Assembly (NCBI GenBank): GCA_031277445.1
Contig: JAITMH010000099.1
Location: forward strand, 1 to 6,807
Reading direction: 5' to 3'
Length of the DNA: 6,807 bases
From: Burkholderiales bacterium
Lineage (GTDB): Bacteria; Pseudomonadota; Gammaproteobacteria; Burkholderiales; Casimicrobiaceae
Shown here: one piece after another, positions 1 through 6,261 of the stretch
How the letters are laid out: each line of letters opens with the position of its first letter
Numbering within the stretch: position 1 is the stretch's first letter
Translations under genes and position numbers: made by a program
Notes under the pieces: model-generated
Told to the model about the DNA's origin: nothing
What the model saw: only the letters and a program-made list of their open reading frames with translations
The model's database searches: none

Positions 1-281
1 ACGCAATCGAAACTGCCGTCGGTAAAATCGGCCAGCCCGCTTTCGAGATCGCGTTGCAACACATTGACGCGGTTGGCGATGCTGGCCTTAACGCCCTCGA
101 TAGAAATCTCGATACCGTAGCCGGTCGCTTGCCGCGTCCGGCGCAAATACGCCAGCAAACTGCCGTCGCCGCATCCCAGATCAAGCACCCGCGCACCGGG
201 CGCCACCCAACTCGCAATCAACGAAAAATCGCTGCGCACCGTTTCTTCCGAAGCATTCGTTTTTTTAAGTTCGTCGTTCAT
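1..281 (-). CDS. metW: MetW, methionine biosynthesis methyltransferase-fold protein (partial, 3' end outside window)
   Basis: Only the first 93 residues lie in the window; the gene continues past the left edge. The protein has a class I SAM-dependent methyltransferase fold. Motif I is VLDLGCGDGSLL at residues 32-43, and the acidic end of strand 2 is YGIEIS at 55-60, with E58 in the position that normally binds the SAM ribose. The stretch NVLQRDLESGL (73-83) followed by FTDGSFD (86-92) is characteristic of MetW. The ATG (281-279) shares its A with the metX stop (TGATG) and sits 7 bases after a perfect AGGAGG (294-289), so the start is secure and translation is probably coupled to metX. MetW is known as the partner of MetX in proteobacteria and is thought to be needed for activity of the succinyl-type MetX; its own methyltransferase chemistry is unproven. 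Residue 60 is Ser where I recall Asp being usual. Confidence 0.95.
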   Translation of the reverse strand, partial: MNDELKKTNASEETVRSDFSLIASWVAPGARVLDLGCGDGSLLAYLRRTRQATGYGIEISIEGVKASIANRVNVLQRDLESGLADFTDGSFDC

Positions 282-1459
282 CACGCTGCCTCCTGTTCGC
301 CGAGTTCAGCGGCAATCCGCTCATAGTATGCGCGCACCGTCGCATGGTATTGCGCGTCGTCATGCAGAAACGCATCGTGCCCGTGCGGCGCACAAATTTC
401 AGCGTATGAAACATCGCGCCGGTTGTCGATCAGCGCCCGCATAATCTCGCGTGACCGCGCAGAAGGAAAACGCCAGTCCGTCGTGAACGAGATAATCAAA
501 AACGCACACTGCGCGTCACTCAGCGCTTTTGACAAATCGCCGTTGTGCGCTGCCGCCGGATCGAAATAATCAAGCGCCTTGGTAATGCGCAAGTACGTAT
601 TGGCGTCAAAATAACCTGCGAATTTCTCGCCCTGATAACGCAGATACGATTCGATCTGAAACTCCGGCGCAAACGAAAACTTCAAACCCTCGCGCAATTG
701 CCGTCCGAATTTTGCTTCCATCTGCTCATCCGACAAATACGTGATATGTCCCACCATCCGCGCCAGTCGCAGCCCGTTCTTTGGTTTTTTTCCATGCCGC
801 GCATAATGACCTTCATCGAAATCCGGGTCGGAGAGAATCGCCTGCCGCGCCACCTCATTGAAAGCGATGTTTTCCGCCGACAACTTCGGCGCGGAAGCGA
901 TCACCAACCCGTGCGACAACCGCGACGGATACCGTGTCGCCCAGCACAACGCCTGCATCCCGCCGAGCGAACCGCCCATCGCCGCCGCCCAGCGGGTGAT
1001 GCCGAGATAATCGGCCAGCCGCGCCTGCGCATCGACCCAATCCTCGACCGTGACCAGCGGAAAATCAGCGCCCCAGGGCTGCCCCGTTGCCGGATTGATC
1101 GACACCGGCCCGCTCGATCCGAAACAACTGCCGAGATTGTTAACACTGACCACAAAGAAGCGCGTCGTGTCGAGCGGCTTACCGGGACCAATCATGTTGT
1201 CCCACCAGCCGATAAGATTCGGCGCATCTTCATAATAACCGGCGACATGGTGCGACGCATTCAGCGCGTGACAAATCAGCACCGCGTTCGAGCGCTCCTT
1301 GTTCAAAGTGCCGTAAGTTTCGTAAGCCAGCTCGAACGAATCCAGCGTCGCGCCGCACGCCAGCGGCAACGGCGTTGTGAAATGCGCCTGCTGCGGCACA
1401 ACCGCGCCCACCGAATGCAACGCATCCTCCGTTATTGTTTTCAGCGAAGATACCATCAT
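281..1459 (-). CDS. metX: Homoserine O-acyltransferase MetX (probably O-succinyltransferase type)
   Basis: This cytoplasmic alpha/beta-hydrolase-fold enzyme acylates the hydroxyl of L-homoserine, the first committed step of methionine synthesis. The 392 residues compare with about 380 for the family. The nucleophile elbow GGSLGG places Ser164. The acid is Asp328 in SFTTDWRF, and the base is His361 in PHGHDAFL, giving a complete Ser-Asp-His triad. [12 protein letters not shown] (108-118) and [10 protein letters not shown] (41-50) are family landmarks. The DWR arrangement (Arg330, two residues after the catalytic Asp) is, as I recall, the position linked to acyl-CoA choice. Arg there and the adjacent metW favour succinyl-CoA over acetyl-CoA; this is inference. 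Two consecutive ATGs (1459 and 1456) follow AAGGAG (1470-1465) by 5 and 8 bases, so either may be the true start. The gene begins the metX-metW operon and is divergent from the gene at 1796. Confidence 0.96.
   Translation of the reverse strand: MMVSSLKTITEDALHSVGAVVPQQAHFTTPLPLACGATLDSFELAYETYGTLNKERSNAVLICHALNASHHVAGYYEDAPNLIGWWDNMIGPGKPLDTTRFFVVSVNNLGSCFGSSGPVSINPATGQPWGADFPLVTVEDWVDAQARLADYLGITRWAAAMGGSLGGMQALCWATRYPSRLSHGLVIASAPKLSAENIAFNEVARQAILSDPDFDEGHYARHGKKPKNGLRLARMVGHITYLSDEQMEAKFGRQLREGLKFSFAPEFQIESYLRYQGEKFAGYFDANTYLRITKALDYFDPAAAHNGDLSKALSDAQCAFLIISFTTDWRFPSARSREIMRALIDNRRDVSYAEICAPHGHDAFLHDDAQYHATVRAYYERIAAELGEQEAA
289..294 (-). promoter_or_regulatory. Ribosome binding site of metW inside metX
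   Basis: A perfect AGGAGG lies within the last codons of metX (encoding part of the EQEAA tail), 7 bases before the metW ATG. It fixes the metW start and allows internal initiation in addition to coupling through the TGATG overlap. Confidence 0.85.
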
Positions 1460-1464
1460 CGACT

Positions 1465-1470
1465 CTCCTT
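1465..1470 (-). promoter_or_regulatory. Ribosome binding site of metX
   Basis: AAGGAG lies 5 bases before the first of two adjacent ATG codons and 8 bases before the second. The spacing suits both, so it supports the metX start region without deciding between them. Confidence 0.8.
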
Positions 1471-1487
1471 ATTACAAACGCAACCGA

Positions 1488-1517
1488 CGCCCGACCAACA
1501 CTTCGGCCAATCGGGCG
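1488..1517 (-). promoter_or_regulatory. Hairpin in the metX leader
   Basis: The arms CGCCCGA (1488-1494) and TCGGGCG (1511-1517) are perfect 7-base inverted repeats around a 16-base loop. The structure would form in the metX leader RNA about 18 bases upstream of the AAGGAG. There is no following U-tract, so it is not an ordinary terminator. It does not match the SAM-I, SAM-II or MetJ-box patterns I know. A role in methionine control is possible but unsupported; it may be chance in GC-rich sequence. Confidence 0.3.
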
Positions 1518-1622
1518 GGCAGTTTGACAAATGAGAGATGTTTCGCTGCGCCGTTTTAGCCGTATTTGTTGCGCGCCCGCAAGCTGGATCAAATCGGCGC
1601 GTTTCGGTTTCACTTTCCGCCC

Positions 1623-1628
1623 ATTATA
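1623..1628 (-). promoter_or_regulatory. Candidate -10 box for metX-metW
   Basis: A perfect TATAAT is read on the minus strand about 165 bases upstream of metX. The best -35 match is TTCGCT (1650-1645) at 16-base spacing, 3 of 6 consensus bases, and it falls inside a repeat-like fragment. If used, it gives a leader of roughly 155 bases containing the hairpin at 1488-1517. It is a prediction from consensus only. Confidence 0.45.
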
Positions 1629-1637
1629 CAGCGTCGC

Positions 1638-1656
1638 CCGGATAAGCGAAGCGCGG
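1638..1656. repeat. REP-like repeat fragment
   Basis: CCGGATAAGCGAAGCGCGG resembles one half of the palindromic extragenic repeats (GGATAAGCGAAGCGC type) common between genes in proteobacteria. Its ends CCG/CGG are complementary. No second copy occurs in this window, so assignment as a repeat rests on resemblance to known elements. Confidence 0.35.
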
Positions 1657-1660
1657 ACAG

Positions 1661-1687
1661 GGGGCAGGAATCAGAGATCAGGAATCA
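1661..1687 (+). repeat. Degenerate heptanucleotide tandem repeat (TCAGRRA type)
   Basis: Starting from a G-run, successive 7-base units read CAGGAA (partial), TCAGAGA (1671-1677), TCAGGAA (1678-1684) and TCA. The same family, in the same strand orientation and also preceded by CAGGGG, recurs at 6743-6774. It is non-coding. Two independent occurrences in one short window show that this is a dispersed low-complexity repeat of this genome. Confidence 0.65.
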
Positions 1688-1695
1688 AATAACGG

Positions 1696-1723
1696 CGTCA
1701 TTACGAGGAGCGAAAGCGACGAA
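1696..1723 (+). repeat. Dispersed intergenic repeat fragment (GTCATTRCGAGGAGCGAA type)
   Basis: The segment begins CGTCATTACGAGGAGCG and ends AAGCGACGAA. It closely resembles a repeat found between genes in many proteobacterial genomes (GTCATTGCGAGGAGCGAAGCGACGAAGC type). Only one copy is in the window and it appears truncated at the right. It lies directly upstream of the TATAAT at 1745. Confidence 0.5.
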
Positions 1724-1744
1724 TTCAGAAAATTAAAAACGCTT

Positions 1745-1750
1745 TATAAT
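1745..1750 (+). promoter_or_regulatory. Candidate -10 box for the HdeD-hydrolase/transporter unit
   Basis: A perfect TATAAT lies 45 bases before the ATG at 1796, so the leader would be about 38 bases. No good -35 is present: at 17-base spacing the hexamer is AATTCA, matching only 2 of 6. Transcription may need an activator or another promoter. Confidence 0.4.
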
Positions 1751-1795
1751 TGATTCTGTACAACTCCTGACCCGCCCTCCTGCGGCAACACCGCC

Positions 1796-3073
1796 ATGAT
1801 CCAACTTGTTCTCTTGTTGTTTGGCTCTAAAATCCTGCGGCAATATTGGTGGGCGCTTCTGATTTTCGGTTTGCTCTGGATGGCGCTGGGGTTATTTTTC
1901 TTTGTGGACGCCTTGTTTGGCGACAACCTGATTCCGCTGGCTCTTTTTACCATTCCCCTGATTCTGGATGGCTTATGGTCGTATGCCGCAGCACGGAACA
2001 GACGCGGGACGGCCAAATTGCTCCGCCTTGGTAAATCCTGTGCGTTTCTCTGCATCGCGCTCCTGATCCTTGCCATTCCCCAGCACAGCGGTTTTGTGGT
2101 CGGCATGCTGGTAGGTACTTTTTTGTGTGTGGATGGCGGATGGCGCGGTGTTAGCGCCATAACCCTCCGCTATACCCGGTGGAAAAACGGGCTTGTTTTC
2201 GCTTTTGTAGAGATTGTGTTCGGCATCTGGAGCTTCGTGCCCTGGCCCTCGCATTGGGAGGGCGAAATCGGCGCCGATGTCGGTACGCTTCTTGTTTTCT
2301 CGGCAGCGGGCGCCTGTGCCTTGGCGCTACGTATCAAACGGCTACGCCCCGATATGCCCATCTTGTCTGCGATGGATCGCGGATGGCCGGAAGCATCGGA
2401 ACTGGAGCGGGGGACGAATCAGGATGGGGAAAATTGGGATCCGGCGGAGGTGATCGTTCATGTGTGGACGCCGACAGAAACGCTGGCACCCGTCCATCAC
2501 GGAATCAGCCGCTATATTGCCGCAAAAGACGCGCGCGGCGTGGTTTCGACCGGCCATGCCGCTTTGGAGCTTCCACCCGACGTGTACATCAGCCATTACC
2601 CTGCTGTTGAAATAGATCGCGATGAATTAACGCTGGATGCTTTTCGCACGACGGAGGAAAACGATATTGCCGGACGTTTTTTACCCAGTTACGCCGTTGA
2701 AAGCGCCGAATGGACACCATCGACTTTTCAGGTGGTTCTGCCCGGACTGAACGGCGCCGCGATCCGGCGTTTCTGGCAGCTCTATCAACGTGACCTAACC
2801 TATAACCTGACCAACCGCAGTTGTGCCTGCGCTGTCGCCAAGGCGCTGGATGCAGGACTAGACGGCTTTTTGGCGCAGGCCGGGCGCGGCTTTTTCGGTT
2901 TGTTGTTCCGTCTGCTTGCAACTCCGGAAGCTTGGGTTGCAGGCTTCATGCGCCTTCGCGCCGACGCCATGACATGGACGCCCGGGATGGTTCTCGATTA
3001 TGCGCGAGCGCTCTCCTGTGTCACCCCCCTGTCGAAAAAACGTCCTTCCGAAGACCGGACAAAACGTGCTTAA
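1796..3073 (+). CDS. HdeD-like (DUF308) membrane protein fused to a papain-like His/Cys hydrolase domain
   Basis: The 425-residue protein has two parts. Residues 18-180 form six membrane helices (about 18-38, 45-65, 79-95, 98-113, 131-150, 160-180), arranged as three two-helix repeats typical of the HdeD/DUF308 family. Positive residues cluster at R68-K80, R117-K130 and K181-R184, which puts both ends and the C-terminal domain in the cytoplasm. Residues about 216-360 are soluble. They contain STGHAALEL with His254, DVYISHYP (262-269), and NLTNRSCACAVAKAL with Cys343 (or Cys345). This order, His before Cys, fits circularly permuted papain-fold hydrolases (NlpC/P60, LRAT, YiiX-like). The tail MTWTPGMVLDYARAL (392-406) looks conserved from memory of related proteins. 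Substrate and reaction are unknown. The start is the first possible one after an in-frame TGA at 1751, although no Shine-Dalgarno is visible. It is followed by an overlapping transporter gene. Confidence 0.88.
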   Translation: MIQLVLLLFGSKILRQYWWALLIFGLLWMALGLFFFVDALFGDNLIPLALFTIPLILDGLWSYAAARNRRGTAKLLRLGKSCAFLCIALLILAIPQHSGFVVGMLVGTFLCVDGGWRGVSAITLRYTRWKNGLVFAFVEIVFGIWSFVPWPSHWEGEIGADVGTLLVFSAAGACALALRIKRLRPDMPILSAMDRGWPEASELERGTNQDGENWDPAEVIVHVWTPTETLAPVHHGISRYIAAKDARGVVSTGHAALELPPDVYISHYPAVEIDRDELTLDAFRTTEENDIAGRFLPSYAVESAEWTPSTFQVVLPGLNGAAIRRFWQLYQRDLTYNLTNRSCACAVAKALDAGLDGFLAQAGRGFFGLLFRLLATPEAWVAGFMRLRADAMTWTPGMVLDYARALSCVTPLSKKRPSEDRTKRA

Positions 3074-4202
3074 GGAAACGTCGTCACTCTTTCTTACCAA
3101 GGCGGCGGTTATCTCCGTCGCCTGCATGTTCGGCCTGACGTATAGCTTAAGCGCCACCCTGATTGCGCTCAATCTTGCCTCCATGGGCTTAAGCGAAACG
3201 TTGATCGGAGCGAACGCGGCGATGCACGCTGTCGGTGTTCTGGCGATGGTTTTCATCTTGCCTCGCCTTTCCGTCTTTTTCGGTCTGCGTCCGGTCGTTC
3301 TCTTTTCTCTTTTGTTGTCGGCGTTTTTGTTGTTTCTGTTTCCGGCGCTGCCTTTTTACTTGCTGTGGTTTCCCCTGCGTGTTTTGCTGGGGGCCGCATC
3401 CGAAGCGCTGTTCGTTCTGTCAGAAACCTGGCTGAACGAACTCAGCTCGGAGGCAACAAGAGGGCGAACCATGGGCGCTTATACGGCCTCTCTGTCTGCC
3501 GGTTTCGCCTTGGGGCCATTGATACTGTCCATAATAGGCGCGGAAGGATTTGCGCCGTATCTGACAGGAACGTGCTTGTCGGTTTTGGCGGCGGTTCTGA
3601 TCATGATGCCGGGGGTGCGCGCTCCCGCGCTTACAAAACCGACACACGACAATCCTATGGCGTACCTGAAACTGGCGCCGCTCTCTCTGGCGGCAACCGC
3701 CCTGAATGCCTCCGTTGAAACCGCAGGGCTGACGTTTTTAGCCTTGTACGCGCTGTCGTTGGGGTGGGCGGAAAATCAGGCCACCGGACTGATGTCGATC
3801 ATGATGATCGGCGCCATCGCGTTGCAAGTGCCGATTGGCTGGCTGGCCGACAAAATCGACCGCCAGCGCCTTGTCGGCATTCTTGCAGGGCTTTCGGCGC
3901 TGGGCGCGCTTATCTGGCCGCTGGTTCTGCAAAGTCAGGCCGCGACGTACGCCATTCTGTTTGTTTGGGGCGGCGCTTTCGTCGGCATCTATACGATCAT
4001 GCTGGCTATCGTCGGTAGCCGGTTCAAGGGCGGTGATCTGGTCGGCATCTATGCAACGATGGGGCTGATGTGGGGAGGCGGCGCACTTTTGGGGCCTCTG
4101 CTCGCCGGACTTTCCATGCAGATCACCCTCCACGGCCTGCCTTGGTTCATTGCCGCCATTTGCTTTGCCTTCATGGTCATGACGTTTCGTCTGCGCACAT
4201 GA
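3066..4202 (+). CDS. YcaD-like major facilitator superfamily transporter
   Basis: A 12-helix inner-membrane carrier of 378 residues from the chosen GTG. The motif SETWLNE (119-125) precedes RGRTMGAY in the cytoplasmic loop between helices 4 and 5, as in YcaD-type carriers. PIGWLADKIDRQRL (256-269) is the motif-A-like loop between helices 8 and 9. GALLGPLLAG (339-348) lies in helix 11. The matching loop between helices 2 and 3 (LPRLSVFFGLRP) is degenerate. The substrate cannot be inferred. An upstream ATG at 3000 would add 22 residues rich in Pro, Arg and Lys and overlap the preceding gene by 74 bases. The GTG at 3066, with a weak GGA six bases before it, overlaps by only 8 bases and places helix 1 at a normal distance from the N-terminus, so it is preferred. 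Close overlap suggests co-translation with the HdeD-hydrolase gene. Confidence 0.9.
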   Translation: MLKETSSLFLTKAAVISVACMFGLTYSLSATLIALNLASMGLSETLIGANAAMHAVGVLAMVFILPRLSVFFGLRPVVLFSLLLSAFLLFLFPALPFYLLWFPLRVLLGAASEALFVLSETWLNELSSEATRGRTMGAYTASLSAGFALGPLILSIIGAEGFAPYLTGTCLSVLAAVLIMMPGVRAPALTKPTHDNPMAYLKLAPLSLAATALNASVETAGLTFLALYALSLGWAENQATGLMSIMMIGAIALQVPIGWLADKIDRQRLVGILAGLSALGALIWPLVLQSQAATYAILFVWGGAFVGIYTIMLAIVGSRFKGGDLVGIYATMGLMWGGGALLGPLLAGLSMQITLHGLPWFIAAICFAFMVMTFRLRT

Positions 4203-4221
4203 ACCTGGCGAGTTACGTCAC

Positions 4222-5964
4222 TCACCCGCGATTCAATTTTTCGATCAACCGCTTCACTTTGTCCGGTTCTTCGGCGCGCACGATTCGCGCCACCGCTTTC
4301 TGTAAAACGCCGACGTCCGCGTTCAGCACCCGTTCCTTGACCGCCAGCAATCCCGCCGCCGGCATCGAGAATTGCCGCAACCCCAGTCCCAGAAGCAGCC
4401 ATGTCATCGCCGGGTCGTCGGCCATTTCACCGCACAAAGAAATCGGCACTTTGGCCTGACCGGCGCGTTTCAAAATATGCGCCAGCAAGCGCAGCATGGC
4501 CGGATGCGTCGAATTGTACAGATAGGATACTGCTTCATCGGTACGATCAACCGCCAGCAGATATTGTGTCAAATCGTTTGTGCCGATGGACAAAAAATCG
4601 AGTTGCTGCAAAAACGGACCCAACGCCAGCGCCGCCGACGGCACTTCTATCATCGCGCCGATTTCCAGTGCGCGGTCGAAGGCAACGCCTTCTTCGTCAA
4701 GCCGACGTTTGGCTTCTTCGACCGCCGCCCGCAACGGTCGAATTTCGTCGCTGCTGCTTAACATCGGCACGAGCAGTTTGATTTTTCCGTAGGCCGAGGC
4801 GCGTAAAACAGCGCGTAACTGGGTCATGAACAGCGGCTGTTCCGCAAAGCACAAACGAATGGCGCGCAAACCCATCGCGGGATTCGGCGTGACCCGCGCC
4901 AGACTGTCGATTCCGCCTCTCATTTTATCGGCGCCGAGGTCGAGTGTGCGCAAGGTCACTGGCCGCCCTTCCATGCCTTCGACGACATGGCGGTAGGCTT
5001 CGAATTGTGTGTCTTCGTCGGGCAAGGTGTCCTGATTGAGGTAAAGAAATTCGCTGCGAAACAAGCCGATTCCTTGTGCGCCGGATTCGCGTGCTTTGTC
5101 GAGATCGTCGGGAACTTCAATGTTTGCCAACAAACTCACTTCAACGCCGTCTCGCGTCAACGGGCGTCGCCACTTCAACGCTTTCAGCGCTTCCTGTTGC
5201 GCTTCCTGCGCTTGTTGCCGTTTCCGGTACTCGGAGAGAATGGCGTGGTCGGGATTAACAAGCACTGTCCCGTGTGCGCTATCGACAATCACCATCTCGC
5301 CGTCGCGCAGCAATTGTCGGGCCTGACGTGTGCCGACCAGCGCCGGAACGCCAAGACCACGCGCAGCAATCGCCGTGTGTGACGTCACGCCGCCAAGATC
5401 GGTAATAAACGCGGCGAAGTGACGGTGTTTGAATTGCAGCAAATCCGCCGGTGACAAATCGTGCGCCACCAAAATCGTGTGCGCTTCATCGTCGTTTCCC
5501 GGCAAAGCGCCGGGACGTCCCATCAGTTGCTTCAGGATTCGTTCGACGATTTGCATCACGTCAAACTTGCGTTCGCGCAAATAAGGGTCTTCAATTTGCT
5601 CGAACTGCGCGACCCAGGTGTCCATTTGCCGCACCAGCGCCCATTCGGCGTTGCAGCCATGTTCGACAATGGTCGCCTTGACGTTTTCGGCAAGTATTTC
5701 GTCGTTGAGCAGGGTTTCATGCACGTCGATGAACGCTTCTATTTCTTCGACCCGGTCGCCCACCGCTATTTCCGTGCGCAAGACTTTCAGTTCACGACGC
5801 ACTTCCTGAATCGCACGTTCCAGGCGTCGCAATTCCGCCGATACCTGATCCGGCTCAATCGCGTAATGCGAAACTTCGAGCGTCGCATGGGAGACAAGGC
5901 GCACGCGCCCGATGGCAATGCCCTGGGAAACGCCGATTCCGTGCAGCGAAAAACAGGAAGTCAT
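4222..5964 (-). CDS. ptsI: PTS enzyme I (phosphoenolpyruvate-protein phosphotransferase)
   Basis: The cytoplasmic enzyme takes phosphate from phosphoenolpyruvate and passes it to HPr. At 580 residues it is close to the usual 575. The N-terminal helical HPr-binding part (about 30-145) is followed by the swivelling phosphohistidine domain, with GGVTSHTAIAAR placing the active His196. The C-terminal TIM barrel shows GLFRSEFL (Arg303), TLRTLDLGADK (Arg339), MIEVPSA (metal ligand Glu440), GTNDLTQY (Asn463, Asp464), Arg474 and SLCGEMADDP with the acid/base Cys511. All key residues are intact, so the enzyme should be active. The ATG lies 27 bases after the HPr stop; no strong Shine-Dalgarno is visible and no alternative start lies just upstream. 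It is the last gene of the EIIA-HPr-enzyme I operon. A nitrogen-type paralogue (PtsP) is excluded because there is no N-terminal GAF domain. Confidence 0.97.
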   Translation of the reverse strand: MTSCFSLHGIGVSQGIAIGRVRLVSHATLEVSHYAIEPDQVSAELRRLERAIQEVRRELKVLRTEIAVGDRVEEIEAFIDVHETLLNDEILAENVKATIVEHGCNAEWALVRQMDTWVAQFEQIEDPYLRERKFDVMQIVERILKQLMGRPGALPGNDDEAHTILVAHDLSPADLLQFKHRHFAAFITDLGGVTSHTAIAARGLGVPALVGTRQARQLLRDGEMVIVDSAHGTVLVNPDHAILSEYRKRQQAQEAQQEALKALKWRRPLTRDGVEVSLLANIEVPDDLDKARESGAQGIGLFRSEFLYLNQDTLPDEDTQFEAYRHVVEGMEGRPVTLRTLDLGADKMRGGIDSLARVTPNPAMGLRAIRLCFAEQPLFMTQLRAVLRASAYGKIKLLVPMLSSSDEIRPLRAAVEEAKRRLDEEGVAFDRALEIGAMIEVPSAALALGPFLQQLDFLSIGTNDLTQYLLAVDRTDEAVSYLYNSTHPAMLRLLAHILKRAGQAKVPISLCGEMADDPAMTWLLLGLGLRQFSMPAAGLLAVKERVLNADVGVLQKAVARIVRAEEPDKVKRLIEKLNRG

Positions 5965-5991
5965 GTTACGGCACCAAGGTATGGATGGCGG

Positions 5992-6261
5992 TCATTCCCC
6001 CTCGCCAAAACAGTCGTTGATCAACGCTTCCAGCGTTTCCATCGCTTCGTTCTCTTTTTCACCGCCGGTTTCCAGCGTCACTTTGGCGCCCTGACCGGCC
6101 GCCAGCATCATCACGCCCATAATACTTTTGGCGTTGACACGCCGACCGTTGCGTTCCATGAAAATATCGCAGGGAAAACGCGAGGCCAGTTGCGTCAGCT
6201 TGGCCGATGCACGGGCGTGCAACCCCAGTTTGTTCAGAATAATGACTTCACGGCGCAACAT
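5992..6261 (-). CDS. ptsH: HPr phosphocarrier protein
   Basis: This 89-residue phosphocarrier accepts phosphate from enzyme I on His15 (KLGLHARASAKL, 11-22, with Arg17 beside it) and hands it to EIIA. Ser46 in NAKSIMG is the site phosphorylated by HprK in bacteria that have that kinase, which many betaproteobacteria do; hprK is not in this window. The RNGRRVNAKSIMGVMMLAAG stretch and the FGEGE tail match HPr of this group. ATGs at 6270 and 6264 are also in frame, but MLRREV at 6261 gives the normal family start. The start lies inside the end of the EIIA gene (14-base overlap), and translation is probably coupled because no good Shine-Dalgarno is seen. Confidence 0.96.
   Translation of the reverse strand: MLRREVIILNKLGLHARASAKLTQLASRFPCDIFMERNGRRVNAKSIMGVMMLAAGQGAKVTLETGGEKENEAMETLEALINDCFGEGE

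Noticed and set aside
54..326. A 90-codon plus-strand frame opposite metW and the end of metX.
   Set aside because: The minus-strand reading gives clear MetW motifs and a perfect ribosome binding site; this frame shows nothing.
545..1534. A 329-codon open frame on the plus strand opposite metX.
   Set aside because: It is antisense to a gene with an intact catalytic triad, is very rich in Arg, Gln and His, and has no recognisable domain. It follows from the codon bias of metX.
1460..1622. SAM riboswitch or MetJ operator before metX.
   Set aside because: The conserved cores I know for SAM-I and SAM-II riboswitches and AGACGTCT-type MetJ boxes were not found by eye.
4207..4226. Rho-independent terminator between the convergent genes.
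   Set aside because: The stem is short (7 pairs with one mismatch on the plus strand), there is no adjacent T-run on either strand, and it overlaps the ptsI stop codon.
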